The position numbers were made by a program, and so were the translations under genes. This document shows, piece after piece, positions 30,064-38,539 of a DNA stretch of 64,000 bases. The stretch lies in NCBI GenBank assembly GCA_963783145.1, contig CAWAMM010000002.1, positions 620,001 through 684,000 of the forward strand, in the 5' to 3' direction. The stretch comes from DATGKG01 sp963783145. GTDB lineage: Bacteria > Desulfobacterota > Binatia > Binatales > Binataceae. Under the pieces are notes generated by a model. That model saw only the letters and a list, made by a program, of their open reading frames with translations. It did not search any database and had not been told where the DNA came from. The stretch's first letter is position 1. The number at the start of each line of letters is the position of its first letter.

Positions 30064-30624
30064 ATGAAAACCGGTGTCCATCACCTCGGGCTTGCGACCC
30101 TTGACCTCGATCGCACGGTCGATTTCTGGACCAAAAAATTGGACTGCAAGGTCGCGTGGGCCGACGTCATCGAGCCTCCCGAAGGGGGCAAAATCGAGCA
30201 CGTTTTCATGGATACCGGCGACGGCACCCTGATCGCGTTCATGTGCCCCAAGAACGTCCCCGGCATTCCAACCGAATGGGCGACCGACATTAACAGCGCG
30301 CAGAATCTTCCCGGCGCGTTCTACCATTTTGCATTTCATTGCGACGATGCGGCTCAACTCGAAGCCAAGCGCGCACTGCTGGTGGAGCGCGGCGTTGACG
30401 TGACTCCGGTGGTCGACCATGAGTGGTGCCGCTCGATTTACTTTCGCGATCCTAATGGACTCCTGCTCGAGTACTGCGCCACCTCGCGCGAATTCACCGA
30501 GGACGACAAGCAGATGAAGCATCACGACCAGCCCGGTGTAATGGTCAAGGATCCCGCTGATTCCAAGAAGGTTTTCAAAATGCTGATGGGCCCGGCGCCC
30601 AAAGCCAAGAACGTTCCGGTCTGA
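30064..30624 (+). CDS. VOC superfamily (glyoxalase-like) protein
   Basis: 186 residues. Paired beta-alpha-beta-beta-beta modules start with GVHHLGLATLDLDRTVDFWTKKL, in which the His of VHHLG is the first metal ligand, and continue with FYHFAFHCDDAAQLEAK and SIYFRDPNGLLLEYCA, which supplies the later His/Glu ligands. It belongs to the glyoxalase/bleomycin-resistance/extradiol-dioxygenase group; the reaction is not clear. Strong terminator follows at 30652. Confidence 0.85.
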   Translation: MKTGVHHLGLATLDLDRTVDFWTKKLDCKVAWADVIEPPEGGKIEHVFMDTGDGTLIAFMCPKNVPGIPTEWATDINSAQNLPGAFYHFAFHCDDAAQLEAKRALLVERGVDVTPVVDHEWCRSIYFRDPNGLLLEYCATSREFTEDDKQMKHHDQPGVMVKDPADSKKVFKMLMGPAPKAKNVPV

Positions 30625-30651
30625 TTGAGGCGAAGTTTCCTCCTCGCCTTG

Positions 30652-30688
30652 GGGCGGCGGGTCCTGCGATCCGCCGCCCTTTTATTTT
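30652..30688 (+). terminator. Rho-independent terminator
   Basis: GGGCGGCGG (30652-30660) and CCGCCGCCC (30671-30679) form a perfect 9-bp stem with a 10-base loop and are followed by TTTTATTTT. It closes the VOC gene. Confidence 0.9.
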
Positions 30689-30743
30689 CACGCCGCGGAT
30701 CTGATATTCATTCGACTCCACAACTCACAGCGAGGTACCACCG

Positions 30744-31427
30744 ATGGCGGAAATGAGTCTCTTCGATGCGATGTACTCGGCGCGTGCGCTGCGCCGCTAC
30801 AAGACCGACCCGATTCCAGATGATGTGATGACCAAGATTCTCCAGGCGGCCACTCAGGCGCCGTCGGGTAGTAACCAGCAGAACTGGGTCTTCATGGTGG
30901 TCAAGGACGCCGCCAAGAAAAAGAAGATCAGCGACATCTATGCGCGTGGCGCGCAAATCCTCTCCGCAGTCTATGCCAACCGCCCGCGCCCGCCGCATAT
31001 GGATGAGAAGCAGTTTCAGACCCTGATGAACTCGGCGATGTATCTGTTCGATCATATGCAGGAAGCGCCAGTGTTGCTCTTCGCATGCTTGCGCACCGAA
31101 GCGACCGGGCCGGTTCCCAACCTGCCTCCCGAAATCGCTGCCGCCGCCGGCAAGATGACCCGCATCGGCGGATCGAGCATCTATCCCGCGGTGCAGAATA
31201 TCATTCTGGCGTGTCGCGCATTCGGCATCGGCACCGTGCTGACGACGCTTCACATTTTCTTCGAAGATGAGGTGAAAGAGATCCTCGGGTTGCCCAAAGA
31301 GATCCAGACCTACGCGCTGCTGCCGATGGGATATCCGATCAACAAGTTCGGCCCGCTGAAGCGCCGCCCGGTTAGCGAGGTCGCGTTCCTCGATTCTTAC
31401 GGCAACAACTGGAAAGGCCAAGCCTAA
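30744..31427 (+). CDS. Nitroreductase family protein
   Basis: 227 residues. FMN-binding motifs: SARALRRYKTDPIPDDVMTKILQAATQAPSGSNQQNW (N-terminal Arg pair and PSGSN loop), and IYPAVQNIILACRAFGIGTVLTT with the second FMN contact. It uses NAD(P)H and FMN to reduce nitro groups or other electrophiles; some relatives instead dehalogenate. GAGGT lies about 8 bases before ATG 30744. Confidence 0.88.
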   Translation: MAEMSLFDAMYSARALRRYKTDPIPDDVMTKILQAATQAPSGSNQQNWVFMVVKDAAKKKKISDIYARGAQILSAVYANRPRPPHMDEKQFQTLMNSAMYLFDHMQEAPVLLFACLRTEATGPVPNLPPEIAAAAGKMTRIGGSSIYPAVQNIILACRAFGIGTVLTTLHIFFEDEVKEILGLPKEIQTYALLPMGYPINKFGPLKRRPVSEVAFLDSYGNNWKGQA

Positions 31428-31452
31428 ATTCATTCAGCGACTAAACTCCTAT

Positions 31453-31554
31453 CCCCCTTCCCCTATGAGGGTCGCTGCCTTCGTTACACCCCTCTCCATT
31501 TCATGGAGAGGGTACGGCGTCCCGCGCCGGGGTGAGGCAGGGGAAGGGGCCAGG
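31453..31554. repeat. Nested C-rich/G-rich hairpin element
   Basis: CCCCCTTCCCC near 31455 pairs with GGGGAAGGGG near 31540, and a perfect 10-bp hairpin CCCTCTCCAT / ATGGAGAGGG (31490-31499 and 31503-31512, loop TTC) lies between. It sits between convergent genes and may also act as a terminator. A shorter copy of the CCCCTTCCCC palindrome lies at 36079-36102. Confidence 0.7.
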
Positions 31555-31556
31555 GG

Positions 31557-32021
31557 TTAGGTTTCTTCCAGTGCGCGCCGCACTTCCTCCGCGCGCTGCC
31601 TCACCAGGTCGTGATCCTTCATCAGCTGGTCCAGTTGCTCATGCGTATGCGACTGGTTGAGGCGATACTGATCGGCATCGCGCACGAAGCTTTCGTAGGC
31701 ATCGACCAACTGCGAGAAGGCCTGGCCCGAACGATCCGAGGCGTGACGCGTAGCCGTCATGCTCTCAAACGCGCGCGCCTTCTTGAGACCGTAGTAGAAC
31801 TCGCCCATCTCCTCGGAGGAGAGCGGATGCCGCTCGACGATGAAATCCGCGCGGCAGTAGTCGGCGAGCTTGTCCGACAGTTCTGATACCAACGACACCG
31901 AGGCCCGCATCTCGCGCGGATAATTCGACGAATAACACGACGTGAGCAGCATCGCTGCGGTGAGTATTACAAAATAAACGGGCCGGCGATGCGCGCCGGC
32001 CCGCAGCACATTTCGCTTCAA
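31557..32021 (-). CDS. Predicted small lipoprotein, helical
   Basis: 154 residues with a lipoprotein signal ending LLTSC (Cys29). The mature part is almost wholly helical and charged (VSELSDKLADYCRADFIVE, QLVDAYESFVRDADQYRLNQSHTHEQLDQLMKDHD in two blocks) and may form a coiled coil. Function unknown. It starts 12 bases before the dienelactone hydrolase stop, on the same strand, so the two may be cotranscribed. Confidence 0.65.
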   Translation of the reverse strand: MKRNVLRAGAHRRPVYFVILTAAMLLTSCYSSNYPREMRASVSLVSELSDKLADYCRADFIVERHPLSSEEMGEFYYGLKKARAFESMTATRHASDRSGQAFSQLVDAYESFVRDADQYRLNQSHTHEQLDQLMKDHDLVRQRAEEVRRALEET

Positions 32022-32033
32022 AACCGTGATTGC

Positions 32034-32759
32034 TCAGCCCAGATGGGTCTTGAAGAACGCGATGGTCTTCGCCCACGCTTCTTTGGCATGCGTTGGATGA
32101 TGCGAGGGACGGTCGTCGCACATGAAGCCATGGTCGGCGTCCCCGTAGAGTACCACCTCGGCCTGCTTCCCGGCGGCCTTCAGCGCGTCACGGAATTTAT
32201 CCACCTCGGTGATCGGGATGAACGCATCTTTGCCACCGAAAAACGCGAGTACCGGCGCCTTCAGGCCCTCGACGTATGCAATTGGCGGCTTGGCGCTGGG
32301 ATCGCGCGATGAAACCATCTGGCCGCCGTAGAATGGCGCGGTCGCTTTCACGCGCTGATCGCGGCATGCGGTCAGGAACGCAACCCGCCCACCCATGCAG
32401 AACCCGGTGGTGCCGAAGTTCGGCTTCACTTCCTTGAGGCCTTTCAGATGATCGATGGTCGCGCCCATGTCGGCCACCACCTGGTCATCTTTCAACGAGC
32501 CCATCAGGCGAAATGCGCCCGGCAGATCGTTGTAGCCAACGACGTTGTTGTCCGAGCGAAAATAAAGGTTGGGCGCGATCGCGACGAAACCTTCTTCCGC
32601 GAACCGATCGGTGATGCTCTTGATGTGCGTGTTGAGCCCGAACGCCTCCATCACGACCACCAGCGCCGGGTAGGGTCCACCGGTAGCGGGCCGCGCCAGA
32701 TGAGCCGGCATGCTTTCGCTTCCGGTGCGAACGTTTACCTGTTGCGAGATTACTTCCAT
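32034..32759 (-). CDS. Dienelactone hydrolase family protein
   Basis: 241 residues of the alpha/beta-hydrolase DLH group. The nucleophile elbow is GFCMGG, a Cys in place of Ser as in true dienelactone hydrolases; Asp is in GGKDAFIP and His in YGDADHGF. The oxyanion segment PYPALVVVMEAFGLN is at the N-terminus. AGGAGG lies 10 bases before the start. It hydrolyses a lactone or ester in aromatic breakdown, or a related compound. Confidence 0.9.
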   Translation of the reverse strand: MEVISQQVNVRTGSESMPAHLARPATGGPYPALVVVMEAFGLNTHIKSITDRFAEEGFVAIAPNLYFRSDNNVVGYNDLPGAFRLMGSLKDDQVVADMGATIDHLKGLKEVKPNFGTTGFCMGGRVAFLTACRDQRVKATAPFYGGQMVSSRDPSAKPPIAYVEGLKAPVLAFFGGKDAFIPITEVDKFRDALKAAGKQAEVVLYGDADHGFMCDDRPSHHPTHAKEAWAKTIAFFKTHLG

Positions 32760-32987
32760 TCGGATCCACCTCCTGCGAGCGATGCTCGCGCCGAATGTTG
32801 CGATTCAGGCGAATTTCTCGCATGAAAACCGCGGGCGCTCAAGTGCGCAAACATCGGCTCGTCACTCGCACTCTCGCACGAAGTACCCGTGCGCCGCTAA
32901 CATAGCGGACCATCTTCTTCGCGATGCGATCGTCGCGGCGAGCTTTACCTCACACCTGCGAAATCGGCCAAATTTGCGAAAATTTGA

Positions 32988-33695
32988 ATGATTCCTTTCC
33001 GCGATAACCAGGCCAGCCGCCGCCTCACCCTTTTCAACGTGATGCTGATTGCGGCGAATATCGCGGTCTTTGTTTATGAGGCATCGCTCGGTCGCGACCT
33101 CGAGGGCTTCATCTACCAGTATGCGATGATTCCGGCGCATTTGACCGCCGCGGTCGAAGGCGGGCGGCAACTGGTGCGGCTCCCGCAGGACGCTTCCCTA
33201 CCGCCTGCGCTGGAGACGATTGTGACCTCGATGTTTCTCCATGGCGGCATCCTGCACCTCGCGGGCAACATGCTCTATCTCTTCATCTTCGGCGCCGCGG
33301 TCGAAGAGGCGATGGGGCATCTTCGATACCTCGCCTTCTACCTCGTCTGCGGGATCGCATCGGCGCTCACGATGGTGGTCTTCACGCCCCATTCGACGGT
33401 CCCGGTGATCGGCGCGAGCGGCGCGATTGCGGGCGTCCTCGGCGCGTATTTCGTGCTCTATCCGCGCGCGAAAATCTCGACGATCCTGCCCATTTTCATC
33501 CTGATGTATTTTGTAGAGATTCCCGCCATCGTGTACCTCCTGGTCTGGTTCGTCGCGCAGCTCTACGCGGGTCTATCGCAAAATTCCGAGGTCGCCGGAG
33601 GGGTCGCGTGGTGGGCTCATGTGGGAGGTTTTCTGATCGGGATGCTGCTCGGTCCGATGCTCGCAAATAAGGCAGCGGGAAGGCGTCGGCGGTAG
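32988..33695 (+). CDS. Rhomboid family intramembrane serine protease
   Basis: 235 residues, six hydrophobic helices. The catalytic Ser is in GASGAIAGVLG (about residue 143) and the His in AWWAHVGGFLIG (about residue 212). Helix 2 carries HGGILHLAGNMLYLFIFG with the conserved HxxxN. It cuts membrane-anchored substrates inside the bilayer. It stands alone, upstream of dnaB with a 250-base gap. Confidence 0.92.
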   Translation: MIPFRDNQASRRLTLFNVMLIAANIAVFVYEASLGRDLEGFIYQYAMIPAHLTAAVEGGRQLVRLPQDASLPPALETIVTSMFLHGGILHLAGNMLYLFIFGAAVEEAMGHLRYLAFYLVCGIASALTMVVFTPHSTVPVIGASGAIAGVLGAYFVLYPRAKISTILPIFILMYFVEIPAIVYLLVWFVAQLYAGLSQNSEVAGGVAWWAHVGGFLIGMLLGPMLANKAAGRRRR

Positions 33696-33948
33696 GGCAA
33701 AAAAGTTAGTAACAGGATCGCCTCATCGGTGTGGATAATTATATCTCCAACCCGAAAAGTGCTTATAAATGACTGATTATTCGAAATTATCGTTCGAGCC
33801 GAGGCTGTGGATAGATTGGGGAAAACTCTCCGAAATCCGCCTCTGCGTGTGCTTTCCGGCATGGGCACAACTGTCGGCGATTTCTCTGGTAGAATAGCCT
33901 CCGAAGTGGAATACTCCGCGCGCGTGAGTTGTGGAGTTGGAGGATGTG

Positions 33949-35331
33949 GTGGCTGCACAGACCGATGACGTCCTGAGACGAGTTCCCCCGCAGAATATCG
34001 AAGCCGAACAGTCGGTTCTCGGCGCAGTTTTGCTCGAGAACGAGGCGATCAACCAGGCGCTCGAGATCCTCACTGCGGAAGATTTTTATCGCGAGACTCA
34101 TCGCGAGATTTTCCGCGCGATGATGGAGCTCTCCGATCACAATCAGCCGGTCGATGCCATCACCTTGACCGACGCGCTGCGCACCAAGAGCGTCCTCGAA
34201 CAAATTGGCGGACCGGCGTATATCGCCGAACTGGCCGATGCGGTACCGACCGCCGCGAACGTCGCGCATTACGCGCGCATCGTGCGCGAGAAGGCGGTCT
34301 TGCGCAGCCTCGCGACCATCGCGACCGATATCGCCTCCAGCGCTTACGAGGCGAATGCGAACGTCGACGAGTTCCTCGATACTGCCGAACATCGCATCTT
34401 CGAAATTTCCGAGCGCCGCATCAAGCCATCATTCCACACGATGCCGGAGCTGACGCGCGAATCATTACGCATCCTGGAACGGCTCTATGAGAATCGCGAG
34501 CTCGTCACCGGCGTTCCTACCGGCTTCAAGGATCTCGATACGCTCACTGCGGGTCTTCAGCCATCGGATCTAGTCGTTATTGCCGCACGTCCCAGCATGG
34601 GAAAAACCGCGCTGGCCTTGAACATCGCCTCATATGCCGCGATGGACGCGGAACCCAGGCGCGGCGTCGCATTCTTTTCGCTCGAAATGTCCAAGGAGCA
34701 GCTCGTGCTGCGCATGCTCTGCTCCGAGGCGCGGGTCGATAGCGCGAAGGCGCGCGCTGGCTATCTGAGCGAACGCGATTTTCCGAAGCTGGCGCAGGCG
34801 GCGGCGCGGCTGTCCGAGGCGAACATCTTCATCGACGATTCTTCCGATACGACCGCCATTACGTTGAAGGCCAAATGCCGACGTCTCGCAAAAGATAAGA
34901 GCAACAACCTCGGCCTGGTGATGGTGGATTACCTGCAACTGATGCGCTCGGCGCGGCCGGGCGAATCGCGGGAAAAAGAAATCGCGGAAATCTCACGCTC
35001 GCTAAAGGCGCTCGCCAAGGAACTAAAGGTACCGGTGATCGCGCTCTCCCAGCTCAATCGCCAGGTCGAGACGCGACCGGATCGACGGCCACTGCTAGCG
35101 GATCTGCGCGAGTCGGGAGCCATCGAGCAGGATGCCGACGTGATCGCGTTCATCTATCGCGAGGAGATGTACAAGGGCAAAGACAGCAAGGAAGCGGGCG
35201 TTGCGGAGATTATCGTCGCCAAGCAGCGTAACGGCCCGACCGATACGGTAAAGCTCACGTACCTGAGCCAATACACGCGCTTCGAGAACTACGCGCCCGC
35301 CGATTCCGCCTACGGCGACATGGACGGCTGA
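33949..35331 (+). CDS. dnaB: Replicative DNA helicase DnaB
   Basis: 460 residues from GTG 33949, chosen because GGAGG (33939-33943) is 5 bases ahead; the frame is open from GTG 33931. The N-terminal domain begins VPPQNIEAEQSVLGAVLLENEA. The RecA-like helicase domain has Walker A ARPSMGKTAL (about residue 208), FFSLEMSKEQL, Walker B GLVMVDYLQLM, and the motif QLNRQVETRPDRRPLLADLRESGAIEQDAD. It unwinds DNA at the replication fork as a hexamer. No L9 gene precedes it. Converges on scpB with 4 bases between. Confidence 0.95.
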   Translation: MAAQTDDVLRRVPPQNIEAEQSVLGAVLLENEAINQALEILTAEDFYRETHREIFRAMMELSDHNQPVDAITLTDALRTKSVLEQIGGPAYIAELADAVPTAANVAHYARIVREKAVLRSLATIATDIASSAYEANANVDEFLDTAEHRIFEISERRIKPSFHTMPELTRESLRILERLYENRELVTGVPTGFKDLDTLTAGLQPSDLVVIAARPSMGKTALALNIASYAAMDAEPRRGVAFFSLEMSKEQLVLRMLCSEARVDSAKARAGYLSERDFPKLAQAAARLSEANIFIDDSSDTTAITLKAKCRRLAKDKSNNLGLVMVDYLQLMRSARPGESREKEIAEISRSLKALAKELKVPVIALSQLNRQVETRPDRRPLLADLRESGAIEQDADVIAFIYREEMYKGKDSKEAGVAEIIVAKQRNGPTDTVKLTYLSQYTRFENYAPADSAYGDMDG

Positions 35332-35335
35332 GGCT

Positions 35336-36067
35336 CTAGGAGTTGCTCTCGCGGGTGCCGCCCTCGATGGGAGGTTCGGGCGGATCTTCGGCATCTAATA
35401 GCGGATCTGACGGCGGTGGCGGGTCTGATGGCTCGACCGCTTCCTCGGGCGCGGATTCGGCGCCCTCGGCCTCCAACGCCACGGCGAGGTCGCGCATCTC
35501 GGTGACGGTCTCGACGCCCTGCGATTCCGCTTCTTCCTGCGCGCGCTGGATTTCCTGGAATTCTTTCAGGTCAGGCAGGCTGTCGAGATCCTTCAGCCCG
35601 AACACTTCGAGGAACTCGGAGGTCGTCTCATAGAGCATCGGGCGGCCGGGTGCTTCCTTGCGACCGCCGATTTTTACCAGGCGCCGCTCCAGGAGAGTTT
35701 CCAGCACGCCGCCGCAATCGACGCCGCGCACCTGTTCGATCTCAGGGCGCGTCACCGGCTGACGATATGCGACGATTGCGAGCGTTTCGAGGAGCGAGCG
35801 GCTAAGCCGGGGAGGCTTGCCCGCGAGCAGCTTGCGAATCTGCGGCGCGAATTCCTTGCGCGTGCGAAGCTGATAGCCTCCCGCGACTTCCTCGACCGTC
35901 AGGCCGCGTCCGCCTTGCGCATACTGCGAGCCCAACCCGATGAGTGCGTTGCGGATCTCCTCCTTGGGCACGCCATCGAGCACTGCGGCGAGCCGATTGA
36001 GCGACACCGGTTCTCCCGCCGCAAACAGCAGGCTTTCGAGAATTGCCTTGAGTCGTTCTTCGTCCAC
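35336..36067 (-). CDS. scpB: Segregation and condensation protein ScpB
   Basis: 243 residues. Two winged-helix modules: LKAILESLLFAAGEPVSLNRLAAVLDG and LLETLAIVAYRQPVTRPEIEQVRGVDCGGVLETLLERRLVKIGGRKEAPGRPMLYETT, which carries the family signature. The last 60 residues are acidic and Pro-rich, longer than in most ScpB. It joins ScpA and Smc in the condensin-like complex. Last gene of the minus-strand mutS-to-scpB block. Confidence 0.94.
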   Translation of the reverse strand: MDEERLKAILESLLFAAGEPVSLNRLAAVLDGVPKEEIRNALIGLGSQYAQGGRGLTVEEVAGGYQLRTRKEFAPQIRKLLAGKPPRLSRSLLETLAIVAYRQPVTRPEIEQVRGVDCGGVLETLLERRLVKIGGRKEAPGRPMLYETTSEFLEVFGLKDLDSLPDLKEFQEIQRAQEEAESQGVETVTEMRDLAVALEAEGAESAPEEAVEPSDPPPPSDPLLDAEDPPEPPIEGGTRESNS

Positions 36068-36078
36068 CTAACCCCCAA

Positions 36079-36102
36079 CCCCTTCCCCTGAAGGGGAAGG
36101 GG
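36079..36102. repeat. C-rich/G-rich palindrome between scpA and scpB
   Basis: CCCCTTCCCC (36079-36088), loop TGAA, GGGGAAGGGG (36093-36102): a perfect 10-bp hairpin inside the 46-base gap of two genes expected to be cotranscribed. Same core as the element at 31453. Confidence 0.8.
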
Positions 36103-36113
36103 AGCCGGAATAT

Positions 36114-36896
36114 CTATATGGGAAGTTCTCCCACTTCCTCGAGACCGCGCTCTAGAAAAATCGGGCCGTAGCGCACGTCCTGGAATGCGCGAACCGCGCG
36201 CCGCCGCACCAGCTCCAGCAGTGCGATGAAGGTCGCAACCACCATCGAGCGATCGTCCATGTCATCGAAGAGCGAGGTGAATTCGACCCGCGTCCTTGCG
36301 CTGATCGCTTCCATGATACGCGGGATGCAGTCCGCGACCGGAATGTCGCGGAGCTGGATGTCGCGCGGCGCCTTGTCCGCCAGCCGCTTGAGCACCGAGC
36401 CCATCGCTTCGATGAGATCGAAGAGCGTCACGGTGAAGTGTGGAGGAGCACTTTCATCATCGGGTGCGATTGGCTCGCCCGGCGCCACGAAGACATCGCG
36501 TCCGACGATGTTCCGCTCGCCGAGTTTGTCGGCCGCCTCGCGATAGCGTTGATATTCGAGCAGCCGCTCGACCAAATCGCGCCGCAGGTCTTCAACTTCC
36601 GCCTGATCGCCGCCATTCGCATGCGGCAGCAGTGCGAATGACTTGATGAGGAGCAGCGTCGCGGCCATCACCAGGTACTCGCCCGCGATGTCGAGGTTGA
36701 GCTGGCCGAGCAGCTCGACATAGCCGAGATACTGCTCGGTGATCTGGCTGGTCGTTACATCATGCGGATCGAGCTCAGCCTTTTTTATGAGATGGAGCAG
36801 GAGGTCGAGGGGGCCCTCATAGATCGGGAGCCGAAAGCGCGCGTTCCCGTCGCTTGGAATCTTCATCGCGCCTGGAATGATCGCGCCGTCGCTCAC
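36114..36896 (-). CDS. scpA: Segregation and condensation protein ScpA
   Basis: 260 residues from GTG 36896, which overlaps the M50 stop codon (GTGA) and so looks translationally coupled; ATG 36866 gives 250 residues and begins right before the conserved part. The kleisin N-terminus IYEGPLDLLLHLIKKAELDPHDV and the C-terminal winged helix (VATFIALLELVRRRAVRAFQD) are clear. ScpA bridges the two Smc heads. Confidence 0.92.
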   Translation of the reverse strand: MSDGAIIPGAMKIPSDGNARFRLPIYEGPLDLLLHLIKKAELDPHDVTTSQITEQYLGYVELLGQLNLDIAGEYLVMAATLLLIKSFALLPHANGGDQAEVEDLRRDLVERLLEYQRYREAADKLGERNIVGRDVFVAPGEPIAPDDESAPPHFTVTLFDLIEAMGSVLKRLADKAPRDIQLRDIPVADCIPRIMEAISARTRVEFTSLFDDMDDRSMVVATFIALLELVRRRAVRAFQDVRYGPIFLERGLEEVGELPI

Positions 36897-37582
36897 AGCA
36901 TCCTCGCCAGCCCGTAATAGGCCACCGCAATCGTACTGATCAATGCTTGCCCCGCGCCGTTCATAATCTGCGACAGAATGAAGTTGAATCGGTGCGAATA
37001 CAACAGCAGAAACAGTAACAGAAATCCCGCCGGTTCCAATCTCGCCATCACGCGCGCCGCCTGGTACGGAAGAAAACCGACCAGCACCCGGCCGCCATCG
37101 AGCGGCAGGATGGGGATCAGATTGAAGATTCCCAGCGCCACGTTTACCGCCAGCGAGGCGCGCAACATCTCGAAAATCGGCACCCAGAAGGTAGGACCCC
37201 ACGGGCCGTCCAGATAAGGCTGAACTACCAGCATCAGAAAAATGCTGATCGCGGCCAGGGTAAGATTCGTGAGAGGTCCCGCCGCCGCCACCATCATCAT
37301 CCCGGTGCGCGGGTTGTGGAGCTTGCGAAAATCCACCGGCACCGGCTTCGCATAGCCGAACACGGGCGCATGGAGGAAAATCAGAATCGCGGGCAACACG
37401 ATGGTGCCGAATGGGTCCACGTGCGCAATCGGATTCAGCGTCAGGCGGCCCGCGCGCTGTGCGGTGTCGTCTCCCAGCGACCGCGCGACGACGCCATGCA
37501 TCACCTCATGCAGGATGATCGCGAAGATCGTCGGTAACGCCCAGATGGAAATCTCGGCTATGTATCGACCGACGTTATCCAA
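36893..37582 (-). CDS. Site-2 protease family (M50) membrane metalloprotease
   Basis: 229 residues, about six hydrophobic helices. The zinc site HEVMH (HExxH) is in helix 2 and the third ligand Asp in NLIPILPLDGGRVL. AGPLTNL in the middle is the family's central motif. This short form lacks PDZ and CBS domains. It cleaves membrane-embedded substrates. It is found next to scpA and the recombinase in many bacteria. Confidence 0.9.
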   Translation of the reverse strand: MDNVGRYIAEISIWALPTIFAIILHEVMHGVVARSLGDDTAQRAGRLTLNPIAHVDPFGTIVLPAILIFLHAPVFGYAKPVPVDFRKLHNPRTGMMMVAAAGPLTNLTLAAISIFLMLVVQPYLDGPWGPTFWVPIFEMLRASLAVNVALGIFNLIPILPLDGGRVLVGFLPYQAARVMARLEPAGFLLLFLLLYSHRFNFILSQIMNGAGQALISTIAVAYYGLARML

Positions 37583-38533
37583 TCAGTTCGAATCTCCCAT
37601 TCGATGTGCGCGCGGATGGAAGGTGCGATGGACCTTGCGCAGATGGCTCTTCGACAGATGCGTATATATCTGCGTGGTAGAGATGTCGCTGTGGCCGAGC
37701 ATCTCCTGCACCGCGCGCAGATCGGCGCCGCCTTCGAGCAGATGCGTCGCGAAACAGTGGCGCAGCGTGTGCGGGCTTACCCATGACAATCGCGGATCGA
37801 GCGCGGCCCATCCTTTGAGGTTTTTGAAAAATCCTTGCCGCGTCATCGGCTTATGCAGCCGGGTCAGAAAAATATGCGGCGACGGCTTCGCGGGTGGCTT
37901 GATCTTGCGCTTACCGTTCTCGGATTCGTCGAGACGGTTGCGCTGGGCGAGATATTCCTTGAGCGCGCGAGCCGCCGCGCCGCCAACCGGCACCATCCGC
38001 TCTTTGCTCCCCTTGCCGAAGACGACCACTACGCCCGCCTTCAGGTTCACCTGATGAAGTTTTAGCGACACCAGCTCCGAGACGCGCAGGCCGCATCCAT
38101 AGGCCATTTCGAGCATCGCGCGATCGCGCAGGCCGCGCACCGTCGAGGTGTCGATGGCGTCGATCAGCATCGCGAGGTTTTTCCGACCGAGCGTGCGGGG
38201 CAGGGCACGTGAATGGGCGCGCAGCTTCACCGCCGGCGCCGGATCCTGCTCGATGATGTGCTGATCGACCAGCTCACGAATCAGGCCGCGCAGGCTGGAC
38301 AGCTTGCGGCGCTGGCTGGAGACCGCCATCGTGCCGAGGCTTTCGAGATAGGCGGTCATCGCGCGCGCGTCGAAATCGGCGGGCGCGATTTTCCGCTCCT
38401 CACAGAAATCGAGGAAGTCGCGCAGGTCCAGCGCGTACGCCTCAATGGTGTGGGCGCTCAGCCCGCGCTCGACCGCCTGACGGTCGAGGAATCGATTCAC
38501 CAGCTCATGCCACACCGCCCCGCTCATCATCAT
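37583..38533 (-). CDS. xerD: Tyrosine recombinase XerC/XerD
   Basis: 316 residues. N-terminal SAM-like domain (FLDRQAVERGLSAHTIEAYALDLRDFLDF) and C-terminal catalytic domain with the active-site set: Arg in YGCGLRVSE, Lys in GKGSKER, His/Arg in HTLRHCFATH, His in LGHSDISTT and Tyr in IYTHL. It resolves chromosome dimers at dif together with its partner. Position beside scpA fits XerD better than XerC, but the letter is inference. The start ATG is a run of three ATGs. Confidence 0.9.
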   Translation of the reverse strand: MMMSGAVWHELVNRFLDRQAVERGLSAHTIEAYALDLRDFLDFCEERKIAPADFDARAMTAYLESLGTMAVSSQRRKLSSLRGLIRELVDQHIIEQDPAPAVKLRAHSRALPRTLGRKNLAMLIDAIDTSTVRGLRDRAMLEMAYGCGLRVSELVSLKLHQVNLKAGVVVVFGKGSKERMVPVGGAAARALKEYLAQRNRLDESENGKRKIKPPAKPSPHIFLTRLHKPMTRQGFFKNLKGWAALDPRLSWVSPHTLRHCFATHLLEGGADLRAVQEMLGHSDISTTQIYTHLSKSHLRKVHRTFHPRAHRMGDSN

Positions 38534-38539
38534 CCGTGG

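Noticed and set aside
29932..30525. Minus-strand frame of 197 codons opposite the VOC gene
   Set aside because: The VOC protein on the plus strand is unmistakable, so this is its antisense shadow.
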